A stretch of DNA of 64,000 nucleotides from Peribacillus cavernae (GTDB lineage Bacteria; Bacillota; Bacilli; Bacillales; DSM-1321). Shown here piece by piece: positions 48,507 to 57,513 of the stretch. The position numbers and the translations under genes were made by a program. The stretch spans positions 1-64,000 of the forward strand of contig NZ_RYZZ01000037.1 of assembly GCF_003989135.1 (NCBI RefSeq), written 5' to 3'. Under the pieces are notes generated by a model that was not told the DNA's origin, did not search any database, and saw only the letters and a program-made list of their open reading frames with translations. Numbering within the stretch: the stretch's first letter is position 1; each line of letters begins with the position of its first letter.

Positions 48507-49673
48507 TTATTTCTTTTTAATCAAAAAACGTTCGATCCTCTTGATTGCTTCCTGCAGCTGTTCCAGGGACGATGCATAGGAACAGCGAATGTGCCCTTCG
48601 CCGCTGTCTCCGAATACGTCACCAGGAACAACAGCGACCCGTTCCTCAAGCAACAATTGCTCTGCAAATTGCTGTGAGGTTAAACCGGTTTTGGCTATCG
48701 AAGGAAAAGCATAGAAAGCGCCGCCTGGATTATGGCATTCGAGGCCAATTTCATTAAATGACTTAACGATATAATTTCTTCTTCGCAGGTAGCTCCTTCT
48801 CATTTCTTCAACATCTGGCATTCCATTTTTTAATGCTTCCAGCGCGGCATATTGAGCTATCGTCGAAGCACACATCATTGTATATTGATGTATTTTCAGC
48901 ATTGCCTCTGAGATTTCCTTTGGTGCGCAGACAAAACCAAGGCGCCATCCGGTCATTGCAAAACCTTTTGAAAAGCCGTTGATCAATATCGTTCTGTCGA
49001 TCATGCCATCGATGGCCGCAATCGAAGTAAATTCTTCATCATATGCCAGCTCTGCATATATTTCATCGGCAATCACAAGCAAATCATGTTTCTTGATAAC
49101 TTCCGCAATGTGAATCAATTCTTCTTTTCCTAGTTGGGTTCCTGTCGGATTATTAGGCGAACAAATCATAATCGCTTTCGTTTGTGCAGTTATAGCCGCC
49201 TCAAGCTCTTCCGGCATTAATTTAAAGTCATTTTCTTTTAATGTATGAATCGTTTTTGGGACCCCGCCGGCCATGCTCACGAGTGGAGCATACGATACAA
49301 AGCATGGCTCAACGACAAGGACTTCTTCTCCGGGATTTACAATCGCCCTCAAAGCAATATCAAGTGCCTGGCTGGCCCCGACTGTCACAATAATCTGGTT
49401 TTCGGGATGATAGGGAACACGAAATTCCTTGTCCATGTATCGGGAAATTTCCTCCCGCAGTTCCAACAATCCAGCGTTTGCCGTATAGGAGGTACGTCCT
49501 TCCTCCAAAGATGCGATGGCGGCTTCCCTTATCGACCAGGATGTCACAAAGTCCGGTTCCCCCACGCCAAGGGATACAACCCCTTCCATATTCGCAGCGA
49601 GATCAAAAAAACGCCGAATTCCCGATGGTTTAAGGTCTGTTATTGTTTTTGAAATGTAGCCGGTTTTTATCAT
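48507..49673 (-). CDS. alaT: alanine transaminase AlaT (aminotransferase class I)
   Basis: The product is 388 residues. It has the PLP fold-type I layout with an N-terminal gate (VSLGVGEPDFVTSWSIREAA), CSPNNPTGTQLGKEELIHIA, ADEIYAELAYDEEFTSIAAI and the PLP lysine in NGFSKGFAMTGWRLGF. B. subtilis AlaT (YugH) makes alanine from pyruvate. Its start codon overlaps the stop of the upstream regulator gene alaR (ATGA), so the two are co-translated. Confidence 0.94.
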   Translation of the reverse strand: MIKTGYISKTITDLKPSGIRRFFDLAANMEGVVSLGVGEPDFVTSWSIREAAIASLEEGRTSYTANAGLLELREEISRYMDKEFRVPYHPENQIIVTVGASQALDIALRAIVNPGEEVLVVEPCFVSYAPLVSMAGGVPKTIHTLKENDFKLMPEELEAAITAQTKAIMICSPNNPTGTQLGKEELIHIAEVIKKHDLLVIADEIYAELAYDEEFTSIAAIDGMIDRTILINGFSKGFAMTGWRLGFVCAPKEISEAMLKIHQYTMMCASTIAQYAALEALKNGMPDVEEMRRSYLRRRNYIVKSFNEIGLECHNPGGAFYAFPSIAKTGLTSQQFAEQLLLEERVAVVPGDVFGDSGEGHIRCSYASSLEQLQEAIKRIERFLIKKK

Positions 49674-50170
49674 GGAGACACCACAATTCGCTTGTCTTCT
49701 TCCACTTGATCAAAAATGGTGCCGTCATGTTTGTATTTTTTCAGAATAAAGTGTGTAGTTGTTGAAATCACGGAATCCAGGGTGGACAGCTTTTCAGAAA
49801 CAAACCTTGCCACCTCATTCATCGAACGCCCCCTAACGACGACAGATAGATCGTATACCCCAGACATCAGGTAAACAGACTCCACTTCTTTAAATCGATA
49901 AATTCTTTGGGCGACATCATCGAAACCCACGCCACGTTTCGGAGTCACCTTCACATCAATCATCGCAGTGACACCTTCATATTCATCGACCTTTGCCCAG
50001 TTAATGACCGTTGCATAGCGGACAATCACCCTCATGTCTTCCATCTTTTTAAGTGCTGTTTCAATTTCATCTGTTGACTGATCGGTCATCTTTCCAAGAT
50101 CGCCATGATCGATCCGGCTGTTCGTTTCAATAATGCTCAGTATTTCCAGTTCTTTTTCATTTAAATGCAT
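49670..50170 (-). CDS. alaR: Lrp/AsnC-family regulator AlaR
   Basis: The product is 166 residues, starting at ATG 50170 with GGGAG eight bases upstream. It has an N-terminal helix-turn-helix (LEILSIIETNSRIDHGDLGK..EIETALKKMEDMRVIVRYA) and a C-terminal RAM/AsnC ligand domain (AMIDVKVTPKRGVGFDDVAQ, VESVYLMSGVYDLSVVVRG). AlaR activates the alaRT operon in B. subtilis, supporting alanine synthesis. It is directly coupled to alaT. Confidence 0.93.
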   Translation of the reverse strand: MHLNEKELEILSIIETNSRIDHGDLGKMTDQSTDEIETALKKMEDMRVIVRYATVINWAKVDEYEGVTAMIDVKVTPKRGVGFDDVAQRIYRFKEVESVYLMSGVYDLSVVVRGRSMNEVARFVSEKLSTLDSVISTTTHFILKKYKHDGTIFDQVEEDKRIVVSP

Positions 50171-50306
50171 ATGTATCACTCCCTATATTATTTGAATAAA
50201 TAAAGATAAACTTCAATAATTATAACAAATGCCATAAGCACTCCCAACAAAAAAGCGATTTTTTCTTTGGAAAAGGGAGTAGAGCCATGAAGACGATACA
50301 TATTAT

Positions 50307-50335
50307 TTGAAGATTTGGAACATATGTTCTATAAT
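50307..50335 (+). promoter_or_regulatory. strong SigA promoter with an internal LexA (SOS) box
   Basis: TTGAAG (50307-50312), a 17-nt spacer and TATAAT (50330-50335). The spacer ends with the perfect palindrome GAACATATGTTC (50318-50329), which fits the Bacillus LexA/DinR core GAAC-N4-GTTC. The operator lies between the -35 and -10 boxes, so bound LexA should block RNA polymerase. The only gene-like element downstream is a 5-codon ORF. Confidence 0.75.
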
Positions 50336-50359
50336 TATGAGAAAAGGAGGAGATTCACT

Positions 50360-50377
50360 ATGCCTAGATTCTGTTAG
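50360..50377 (+). CDS. five-codon ORF (MPRFC) behind the SOS-type promoter
   Basis: ATG 50360 is preceded by an excellent ribosome-binding site (AAAAGGAGGAG, 7-nt gap) and followed by Pro-Arg-Phe-Cys and TAG. It lies about 18 nt downstream of the predicted transcription start. The short frame may be a leader peptide, a true micro-peptide or the stump of a longer gene. No longer frame follows in any phase before the terminator-like hairpin of the opposite gene at 50.48 kb. Confidence 0.4.
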   Translation: MPRFC

Positions 50378-50472
50378 AACTATTCATTTATTTAATGTTA
50401 CAAACGTGACTTCTTTGCCCCCCTCTAACGATTAACATACCTTTTCCGAGAACAACATCTCTGAACCATCAC

Positions 50473-50499
50473 CAAAAAACCGTTCGAATATTCGAACGG
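50473..50499 (-). terminator. Terminator of the AI-2E family gene
   Basis: The perfect 20-base palindrome CCGTTCGAATATTCGAACGG is followed on the minus strand by TTTTTTGG, 50 bp past the stop codon. Confidence 0.85.
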
Positions 50500-50549
50500 C
50501 GAAAAAAAATATTTAACCACTTTTGATAGACTCAAAGTAACAATGGATT

Positions 50550-51656
50550 TCACTGAATAATGTTTTTTTCCAACTTTTGCTCTTTTCTAAGCCTAAACAA
50601 TCGATACGTATGGAGGACAATAACTTTTAAGACAGCATATACAGGCACCGCTAAAATCAAGCCAAGCAGTCCTCCTATACTTCCGGCAACCAGCAATAAT
50701 GAAATAATCGTAAGCGGATGAATATCAAGCTGTCTTCCCATCAATTGCGGAGAAATAACATTCCCTTCAATCTGCTGGGCGATAACCATGACAATCAGGA
50801 CCTTAATGATCATGCCCGGTGAATCAATCATCGCAACAAAGATGGCTGGAATGACCGCGATTATTGGCCCAAGATACGGAATGACATTTGTTAGCATCGC
50901 AACAATTGCAAGAATAAGTGAATATTCAATCCCAATAATTAAGTACCCAATGTAAAGCATGACCCCCACACAGAAACTAACAAACACTTGTCCTTGAATA
51001 AAAGAACTTAGTGCTTCATCTAAATCGGCTAATATCTTATTTCCGTTTGCCTGTTGAGTAGAGGGCAGCAAACGGAGAACCTGTTCAGGCGCTTTTTCTC
51101 CCTCTTTTAACATATAGTATAAAATAAATGGAACTGTAACAAATATGGTGACAACGCTAGTAATGATACCTATAAAATTAGCAATATTGGTTCCAATGGA
51201 AGCCAAACTTTCCGATAAATACCCCGTAACTTTATCCGAAATTTCTTCCAGGTTAAATTGATCGTTTTGCTGGAAGCGATTTACCCATTCGCTTTGCTGT
51301 AATTCAATTACCTTTGCTTGGATTGTTTCTGCCAGCGCAGGCGTGTTCTTAATTAAGTTATTCACCTGTTCCTGTAAGATCGGCCCTACCAGGTAAACCA
51401 GCAAGGTACAAATTCCAATAGCAACTAAATAGATAAGTAATATCGACAGAATTTTAGGCACACGCCTTGCATGGAGAAAATTCACAACAGGGCGAAATAA
51501 ATAGTAAAGCACCCCTGCTATCAGAAAAGGGAAAAAAAGCGTTTGTACAAGTGCTACAATCGGTTGAAAGACAAAATCAATCTTTGTACCAACTAAAATA
51601 AGGAGAAAAATAAGCAAAAACCCATAACCATAACGAAATGCCTTTGACTGAGGCAT
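50550..51656 (-). CDS. yueF: AI-2E family (PerM/YueF-like) membrane protein
   Basis: The product is 368 residues, starting at ATG 51656 (GGCGG eight bases upstream). It has eight helices in the typical arrangement: a pair at the N-terminus, one after residue 60, a soluble amphipathic segment (about 100-145), and a cluster of four to five at the C-terminus. Signature: QQIEGNVISPQLMGRQLDIH and PLTIISLLLVAGSIGGLLGL. The family includes transporters of AI-2 and of Na+/H+ or Na+(Li+)/H+ antiport function. The yueF name is by resemblance and neighbourhood, not proven orthology. Confidence 0.85.
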   Translation of the reverse strand: MPQSKAFRYGYGFLLIFLLILVGTKIDFVFQPIVALVQTLFFPFLIAGVLYYLFRPVVNFLHARRVPKILSILLIYLVAIGICTLLVYLVGPILQEQVNNLIKNTPALAETIQAKVIELQQSEWVNRFQQNDQFNLEEISDKVTGYLSESLASIGTNIANFIGIITSVVTIFVTVPFILYYMLKEGEKAPEQVLRLLPSTQQANGNKILADLDEALSSFIQGQVFVSFCVGVMLYIGYLIIGIEYSLILAIVAMLTNVIPYLGPIIAVIPAIFVAMIDSPGMIIKVLIVMVIAQQIEGNVISPQLMGRQLDIHPLTIISLLLVAGSIGGLLGLILAVPVYAVLKVIVLHTYRLFRLRKEQKLEKNIIQ

Positions 51657-51766
51657 AAGTCTCACCGCCCGATTTATTATAAAATTACTAGGATTACTGG
51701 ATATTTATACCCTACATCACAGATATTTAATCATATCATTCTGTACTAGACAAATTTATTAAGCTA

Positions 51767-52624
51767 TTATGGATTAAGTCTTTTATAACGGGCTTCGGCA
51801 AACATGTACACACCGTATGCAATTAACCCCATGGAAACAATCGTGAGCAACACAGGCCCAAACGGCTGCTGAGCCACTTCGGCAAGTGCCCCGTCTAGCC
51901 CTTTTGTTTCGTCAGGATCAGCCTGGATAGCCGTGCGAATGAGAAAAATCCCGATAATACTGAATACTAATCCACGGGCAGAAATCCCGACTTTCCCAAT
52001 ATGGCCGCTCCATTTCCATTCTTTTCGGGTCATCTCATTCTTTTTGAATTTTTTCTGGAACCGGCCGGATAGTGCCTTGCTAACCTGAATGATGCCAACA
52101 ATTAAAATAACCGCGCCTAATAAACCGATAGCAGTTTGGCCGAAGGGTTGGGCAAGCATTTTAGCCGATAATGTTTGATAATGTTCGTTTGAGGTATCCA
52201 CTCTTGCATGGAACAAAATCTTTATTGCACTGTAACACGTCCCAGTGTAGATACCGGCAATAACAACATACCCTATCCGGGCAACAATTCCCTTCAAGTC
52301 GCTTCCTTTGTTTTCCGGATCGAACAATGCCATAACGATTTGCCAACAGGCATATCCACTAAGACCTGCTGCTAAAATAATCAACAATAGTAAGCCGAAT
52401 GGCTGTTGGGCAATCACATATAATGCCCCCTTGGACGAAATCAATTTCCCACCCAGACCAAACGCTGACTGAAGGGCAAGAAGTCCGATAACCAGGTATA
52501 CGACTCCTTTAGCCATATGCCCAAAACGCGCAAAGCGCAGTACCCATGGCTTTGCCCTACCTTTAATCCGGTTCACTTTTCTTCCAAAAGTATCTTCTTT
52601 CACAAACGGATGTTGTCTGCCCAT
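51767..52624 (-). CDS. DUF1206 membrane protein
   Basis: The product is 285 residues. Six helices form three repeated units, each starting with a GxxxKGVVYLVIG-like segment: RFGHMAKGVVYLVIGLLALQ, RIGYVVIAGIYTGTCYS and KVGISARGLVFSIIGIFLIR. Each is followed by a QQPFG motif (AQQPFGLLLLI, AQPFGQTAIGL, AQQPFGPVLLT). This threefold pattern is diagnostic of DUF1206. Function unknown. Start ATG 52624 follows AAGGAAG. Confidence 0.92.
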   Translation of the reverse strand: MGRQHPFVKEDTFGRKVNRIKGRAKPWVLRFARFGHMAKGVVYLVIGLLALQSAFGLGGKLISSKGALYVIAQQPFGLLLLIILAAGLSGYACWQIVMALFDPENKGSDLKGIVARIGYVVIAGIYTGTCYSAIKILFHARVDTSNEHYQTLSAKMLAQPFGQTAIGLLGAVILIVGIIQVSKALSGRFQKKFKKNEMTRKEWKWSGHIGKVGISARGLVFSIIGIFLIRTAIQADPDETKGLDGALAEVAQQPFGPVLLTIVSMGLIAYGVYMFAEARYKRLNP

Positions 52625-52702
52625 CGCAAGTTACTTCCTTTCCATGAACCGAATATACAGCCAAAAAACTGTTGGATATCATTATTCCTAGGTAAAAAAG
52701 CC

Positions 52703-54169
52703 TTATTTTACATCCTGTTCAGGCTGTGCCCAAACAGACACACTTCCTCCCTTAACAAGAAATGTCGCGAAACCATCTTCTTCGATCGTAATAAAATCTC
52801 CTATTGTTCCAGTCAGGTCAACCCATACTTCTCCTGCACGGTCTTCTCCGACAAACATCCTTTTTTCTCCTTTTTCGTCATTGGAGATAATCACGGCACA
52901 GCCTGAACGCTCTATTTCCTCTGTACCGCCGCGGAACCAGCCAATAATATTTGGGTCATCTAAATAATCGTTTTGTTCTCCGTATGCTTTATGGTAACGG
53001 GCATAAAGGAGAGGATCAATTGATTCTTTCTTTCCCTCGATCGGATTTTCCCCTCCAATGCCAAAATAATCGCCATAAAAAACGCATGGGTACCCATCCT
53101 CACGAAGCAGAATAAGGGAATAGGCAATTTGTTTAAACCAATCGTCTATCCACGATTCAAGCGATTCATTTGGTTGTGAATCATGATTATCGACAAATGT
53201 TACCGCGTTTAGCGGATGTGTTTGTACGAGTGTATCATTAAAAATGGTGGTGAGATCAAAATTAGCTCCGTCTATGGACGCTTTATGCAATTTGTAATGA
53301 AGGGAAACATCAAATAAGTCAATCTTATGATCGATGTTATCTAAATATTCCTGACACGCAGCTAAATCAGTGCTCCAATACTCGCCCACAAAATAAAAGT
53401 CTTTACCCCGATCCTGTGATAATTCTGTTATAAATTCCTTAACAAAGTTATGATCAATATGTTTAATGGCATCCAGGCGGTAGCCGTTGCACTGCAAGGT
53501 ATCGGCAAGCCATTTCCCCCACGAGATCATCTCTTTCTGCACGTCCGGATGTTTATAGTCGATATCAGCAAACATCAAATAATCATAATTTCCGAATTCA
53601 TCGTCTACATTCTCATTCCATGTTTTATTTTCTCCAACAATTCGATAAATCCCGGTTTTATCATTTTTCGCGTCATAGTCTACCCCGTTAAAATATTTAA
53701 CGCCCCATTTGAAAGAGGAATACTGATCGCCACGGCCCGGAAAGGTGAATTTGGTCCAACCTTCAATCTCAAATGGCTTTGAAATCTCCTTTGAACGGTC
53801 TTTCGGATCGACTTCAATCACTTGAAATACTTCCGTTTCGTCAGCACCCGCTTTATGGTTCATAACTATATCAACATAAACATTTATACCGTGGTCATGA
53901 CACACTGCAATCGCATCCAGCAATTCCTGCTTCGTACCGTATTTCGTGCGTACGGTTCCTTTTTGGTCAAATTCGCCGAGGTCATATAAATCATAAACAC
54001 TATATCCTGTATCTTTCCCTGTTGTCCCTTTTGTGACCGGCGGAATCCACACAGAATCAATCCCTCTTTTTTTTAACTCTGGTGCCAGCTTTTTCAGACG
54101 GTTCCAGTGCGATCCGTCTGATTCTACATGCCACTCAAAAAATTGTATCATCGTATGATTTCTATTCAT
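52703..54169 (-). CDS. intracellular alpha-amylase, GH13
   Basis: The product is 488 residues, close to bacterial liquefying amylases but without a signal peptide, hence cytoplasmic. Conserved regions: VYVDIVMNHKAGADET (region I), GYRLDAIKHIDHNFV (region II, Asp nucleophile), FYFVGEYWSTD (region III, Glu acid/base) and VTFVDNHDSQP (region IV, transition-state Asp). Calcium-site residues lie in the long B domain (about 100-200). It should hydrolyse alpha-1,4-glucans or maltodextrins inside the cell. It is not part of a glycogen or maltose operon here. The start follows a weak GGGAG region. Confidence 0.93.
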   Translation of the reverse strand: MNRNHTMIQFFEWHVESDGSHWNRLKKLAPELKKRGIDSVWIPPVTKGTTGKDTGYSVYDLYDLGEFDQKGTVRTKYGTKQELLDAIAVCHDHGINVYVDIVMNHKAGADETEVFQVIEVDPKDRSKEISKPFEIEGWTKFTFPGRGDQYSSFKWGVKYFNGVDYDAKNDKTGIYRIVGENKTWNENVDDEFGNYDYLMFADIDYKHPDVQKEMISWGKWLADTLQCNGYRLDAIKHIDHNFVKEFITELSQDRGKDFYFVGEYWSTDLAACQEYLDNIDHKIDLFDVSLHYKLHKASIDGANFDLTTIFNDTLVQTHPLNAVTFVDNHDSQPNESLESWIDDWFKQIAYSLILLREDGYPCVFYGDYFGIGGENPIEGKKESIDPLLYARYHKAYGEQNDYLDDPNIIGWFRGGTEEIERSGCAVIISNDEKGEKRMFVGEDRAGEVWVDLTGTIGDFITIEEDGFATFLVKGGSVSVWAQPEQDVK

Positions 54170-54199
54170 TTTTATTGTTCTCCCTTTCCAGTCTTCACG

Positions 54200-54459
54200 T
54201 CATAATGAACAGCTCGCATTATGTTTAATATGCAAAAGCTTTTGGGATATCGCCAGACATTCCTCCCTTTCAATCTTCATTTCAAAGGAAAACTCATAGA
54301 TATCTTGAACTTTAGCGGCCAGTTGATGGCGATCATCCATATCGCTCACTGCCATCAAACAATCTGCTACTTCAGTTTCATAAGCTTCTCTGCCCCATCC
54401 GAAGGGATCCCACTCCTGTAAAACTTCTTAAGCTCCATATTCATTTGCTGCCTATCCAT
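54200..54459 (-). pseudogene. yugE: YugE (DUF1871) gene with a single-base frameshift
   Basis: From ATG 54459 (AGGTGAT upstream) the frame reads MDRQQMNMELKKF and then leaves the family reading. Adding one T to the run at about 54421-54424 restores an 86-residue DUF1871 protein with LQEWDPFGWGREAYETEVAD, YEFSFEMKIEREECLAISQK and the typical NASCSL end at 54200. Everything else (ribosome-binding site, length, ending, neighbours) looks intact, so this is either a very recent mutation or a sequencing error in a T run. yugE also lies close to patB and kapB in B. subtilis. Confidence 0.8.
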
Positions 54460-54547
54460 AAATGATCACCTGCACTTATTATTTTACGTAAACGTGTTAT
54501 CATAATTATAGTATCAATATGAAAAAAAGAAAACGGCGGTGATCTTT

Positions 54548-55717
54548 GTGGACAGCAAATTATTTGAAACACTGATAGAAAGGAAAAATACCGGTTCAAT
54601 TAAGTGGGACTATACCGGAGAACTTTACGGGGCAAAGGATCTTTTACCGATGTGGGTGGCGGATATGGATTTCCCTTCTCCTGAACCAGTCCAAAAAGCG
54701 TTAATTGACAGGATTCAGCATCCTGTTTTCGGTTATACGGCACCGCCTGCGGCCATTAACGATGCCATCCAGACATGGATGAAAAAAAGACATGATTGGG
54801 ACATTAAAAAAGAATGGATAATGTTCAGCCCGGGAGTCGTTTCGGCGCTTGCAGTCGCAATCCAGGCATTTACCCGCCCGGGTGATAAAGTGATGCTGCA
54901 ATCACCAGTATATACTCCCTTCTTTGATATGGTCACAAAAAATGAGCGGGAAGTGGTCAATAACCAATTGCATATTGCCGAAAACCGTTTTTCGATCGAT
55001 TTTACCGATTTTGAGGAAAAACTGAAGAGCGGAGTGAAGTTGTTCTTATTGTGCAATCCGCAAAATCCCGGTGGAAGGATCTGGACTAAGAATGAGCTGA
55101 CTCAAATCGGTGAGCTTTGCCATAAATACGGAGTTCCGATCATTTCGGATGAAATCCATGGCGATCTTTATCTGCCTCCTTTTAAGCACGTCCCGATTGC
55201 ATCCATCGATGAACGATTTGCAAGCCTTACAGTCACTCTCATGGCTCCAAGCAAAACATTCAATGTCGCCGGATTGCAATCCGCGTTATTAATCACCGAA
55301 AATCCGGAGTTCCAGAAAAAGCTAAAAACCGTCCAGGACCGGAATGCTTTTCATGGATTGAACCTTTTCGGATTGACTGCAATGGAGGCAGCTTACCGCG
55401 AAGGCGAAGAGTGGCTGAACGAATTGGTGGACTATCTAAAAAGCAATATTGAGATTACCACCGACTTTATAAGCCGTGAATTACCGGAAATCGTATGTAT
55501 GCGTCCGGAGGCGTCTTACCTGGTATGGCTAGACTGCCGTAATCTGGGCCTGACAGACGAGGATTTAAAGAAGTGCCTAATCGAAAAAGGGAAGCTGGCT
55601 CTTGAACCAGGCACCAAGTACGGACCTGGCGGGGAAGGTTTTGTAAGAATGAATATAGGCTGCCCGCGGGAAATTTTGCTGGACGGCTTACAAAGATTGA
55701 AGAAATCTTTTTCATAA
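54548..55717 (+). CDS. patB: C-S lyase PatB (cystathionine beta-lyase type)
   Basis: The product is 389 residues starting at GTG 54548 (GGCGG eight bases upstream). An earlier GTG at 54539 overlaps the ribosome-binding site. It is a PLP-dependent aminotransferase-fold C-S lyase of the MalY/PatB group: LPMWVADMDFPSPEPV, FGYTAPPAAINDAIQTWM, ISDEIHGDLYLPPFKHVPIA and the PLP-lysine motif MAPSKTFNVAGLQSALLI. B. subtilis PatB cleaves cystathionine and cysteine conjugates to release thiols, ammonia and keto acids. It diverges from yugE. Confidence 0.95.
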   Translation: MDSKLFETLIERKNTGSIKWDYTGELYGAKDLLPMWVADMDFPSPEPVQKALIDRIQHPVFGYTAPPAAINDAIQTWMKKRHDWDIKKEWIMFSPGVVSALAVAIQAFTRPGDKVMLQSPVYTPFFDMVTKNEREVVNNQLHIAENRFSIDFTDFEEKLKSGVKLFLLCNPQNPGGRIWTKNELTQIGELCHKYGVPIISDEIHGDLYLPPFKHVPIASIDERFASLTVTLMAPSKTFNVAGLQSALLITENPEFQKKLKTVQDRNAFHGLNLFGLTAMEAAYREGEEWLNELVDYLKSNIEITTDFISRELPEIVCMRPEASYLVWLDCRNLGLTDEDLKKCLIEKGKLALEPGTKYGPGGEGFVRMNIGCPREILLDGLQRLKKSFS

Positions 55718-55738
55718 ATTTGAAAAATGCACGAAAAA

Positions 55739-55774
55739 ACAGGTGATCATCACAACGATGATCACCTGTTTCTT
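55739..55774 (+). terminator. Terminator of patB
   Basis: The 13-bp stem ACAGGTGATCATC / GATGATCACCTGT has a short loop and TTTCTTATTT tail. Confidence 0.9.
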
Positions 55775-55852
55775 ATTTACTAATTCAAAATAATGATTTT
55801 ACTATCCAAGCTTTTAAACTGCCGGCTTTTGAAATTGACCCCGCACTATTAT

Positions 55853-56383
55853 TCATCGTTTCGTTTTATTTTTGCCGCTAATCTCCCCGCAGGCTATCCG
55901 CTGCCCTGAATCGCCCGCCGGCTGGGTCATTCCGTCATCCTTTCGTTCATGGATGACAAGGGAGGTCCCAGCCATCGTAAATAATGAAGTTTTCCCCTCT
56001 TTTAATGTTACCTGCGGGGCTGTGAGCTTCGCCTTTGTGCTCCCATCATCGGATACGATCAGATTCGGCAAGTCTCCTGCGTGCGCTCCCTCTGGATGCA
56101 ACAGTCCATGCTTTTTATCATCGGGATTGTAATGGTCTCCTGCAGACTTAAAGTCTGGGGCAGCGCATTTTCCTTTTTCGTGTATATGGATCGCATGCTC
56201 TCCAGACTCGATTCCTGATAATTTTATGTCAAACGCGACCCCCTTTGATTGCTCTTGAACCTTGATCGTTCCAAGAGAATCGCCGTCAGGGTTATACATT
56301 TTCACGTTGACTTCCTTTGGATTCCCTTGCTGGGCACATCCGCCCAGCAGCAAGATAAAGCCAGCCAATAACCACTTCATCAT
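55853..56383 (-). CDS. sodC: Cu/Zn superoxide dismutase-like lipoprotein
   Basis: The product is 175-176 residues, starting at ATG 56383 after GGGAGGG. It has a short lipoprotein signal ending LLLGGCAQQ. The SOD fold shows the copper/zinc ligands: HAIHIHEKGKC, AGDHYNPDDKKHG, HPEGAHAGDLPNL and SLVIHERKDDGMTQPAGDSG, plus the disulphide pair Cys (GKC, RIACG). Both copper histidine pairs and the zinc loop appear complete, unlike B. subtilis YojM, which lacks part of the copper site. It is therefore plausibly an active, surface-anchored superoxide dismutase. Confidence 0.92.
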   Translation of the reverse strand: MMKWLLAGFILLLGGCAQQGNPKEVNVKMYNPDGDSLGTIKVQEQSKGVAFDIKLSGIESGEHAIHIHEKGKCAAPDFKSAGDHYNPDDKKHGLLHPEGAHAGDLPNLIVSDDGSTKAKLTAPQVTLKEGKTSLFTMAGTSLVIHERKDDGMTQPAGDSGQRIACGEISGKNKTKR

Positions 56384-56469
56384 CGGTTCGTCCCTCCCAA
56401 AAAAGTACAACTTGTATCATTTTTATCTATTGTGGGAGATGATATACCTTTTTGAATAGATGCTCACAA

Positions 56470-57222
56470 TTAGTCTTCTTCCACATAAGGATCATGTTCG
56501 TTAGCAGGCAGATCGCCGAATGTCGTCATAATCCCTTCTTCATCCAGTTCCTTTTCATATTTCTCATGCTGAGAATTTGGATAAACCGTAATATTCTTTC
56601 CTTCGATATCTACGCCGACAAAGTTCTCATAATCCTCGACGTAGCCGACATTTTCCTCCGATTCCTCATACATATCATTGTAATGGCCTGTTGGAACCGT
56701 TAAATCAGAAGGAGTCTCGGATGTTCCGTAGCTTGCTACATCCTGCCAAGAATCTTCGGCGTCATAGGCAACATTTTCATTCTTCTCATCTAAATCGAAT
56801 TGGCCAAAAGGAGGCATAAGAACTTCCTCCTCAACCGGCCGATTATGGGAGGTTTCCTGGGACGGTGTATGCTCTACACAAAAGAGCGTGGTGGGAAGGG
56901 CCTCTAAGCGTTCAAAAGGAATTTCCTTACCACATTCCCGACACTTTCCGTACGATCCGTCCTTTATAGCTTGCAGGGCGTTATCGATATCCTGTACTTC
57001 ATTTTGGTAATGCTGATAAAGGGCAAGATCTTTTTCTCTTTCGTATAATTCCGTCGCGCCATCACCTGGGTGGTTATCGTAGCTGGATAATTCTCCGGTT
57101 GAGTCATGGTAATGACTCCTCCTTAAATCCAGGTCGCCATTATCGCGCAATCTATTTTTCAAATCGTCCCTTGATACGTGCAATTGAGTTTTCAGCTTTG
57201 TTAACTCGTGGTTTGAAAGCAT
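56470..57222 (-). CDS. TraR/DksA-type zinc-finger protein, YteA family
   Basis: The product is about 250 residues. The start is taken as ATG 57222 (AAAGGA nine bases upstream). An ATG at 57231 lies against that site. The N-terminal coiled coil (LTKLKTQLHVSRDDLKNRLR) leads to YDNHPGDGATELYEREKDLA and a zinc finger CRECGKEIPFERLEALPTTL followed by FCVEH. The acidic C-terminal half (SYGTSETPSD, YVEDYENFVGVDIEGKNITV) is specific to the YteA-like sporulation-associated group. Relatives bind RNA polymerase through the secondary channel. The exact role here is unknown. Confidence 0.9.
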   Translation of the reverse strand: MLSNHELTKLKTQLHVSRDDLKNRLRDNGDLDLRRSHYHDSTGELSSYDNHPGDGATELYEREKDLALYQHYQNEVQDIDNALQAIKDGSYGKCRECGKEIPFERLEALPTTLFCVEHTPSQETSHNRPVEEEVLMPPFGQFDLDEKNENVAYDAEDSWQDVASYGTSETPSDLTVPTGHYNDMYEESEENVGYVEDYENFVGVDIEGKNITVYPNSQHEKYEKELDEEGIMTTFGDLPANEHDPYVEED

Positions 57223-57475
57223 ATTCGCCATTCCTTTCCCTGTAGTTCGCATTTGTAGTATTTTCTGTTTTTCCTTCTTTATTTATGTATTTTCTTCCCG
57301 TCAGGATGTCTTTTTTATAATAAAGAGCTTTGCCATCATTCAGCAAAACCTCTTCGCATTAATTATTGTTATATCTTACAAACACATATCCAAAATCTTT
57401 TACATGGAACTTTTTCCGGCTTTCGATAAGCCAAAAAAATGTGACCGCAGTCAGATCATAATTTCTCCAATAAGA

Positions 57476-57513
57476 AAAGCTGTGAATTTCTAATCGAAAT
57501 TCACAGCTTTTTA
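57476..57513 (-). terminator. Terminator of the 73-residue membrane protein gene
   Basis: On the minus strand AAAAAGCTGTGAATTTC / GAAATTCACAGCTTTT forms a strong stem that starts at the stop codon and ends in TTTT. Confidence 0.9.

Noticed and set aside
57152-57346. 64-codon minus-strand frame overlapping the zinc-finger gene start
   Set aside because: It overlaps the N-terminus of the YteA-like gene in another phase, with no ribosome-binding site.
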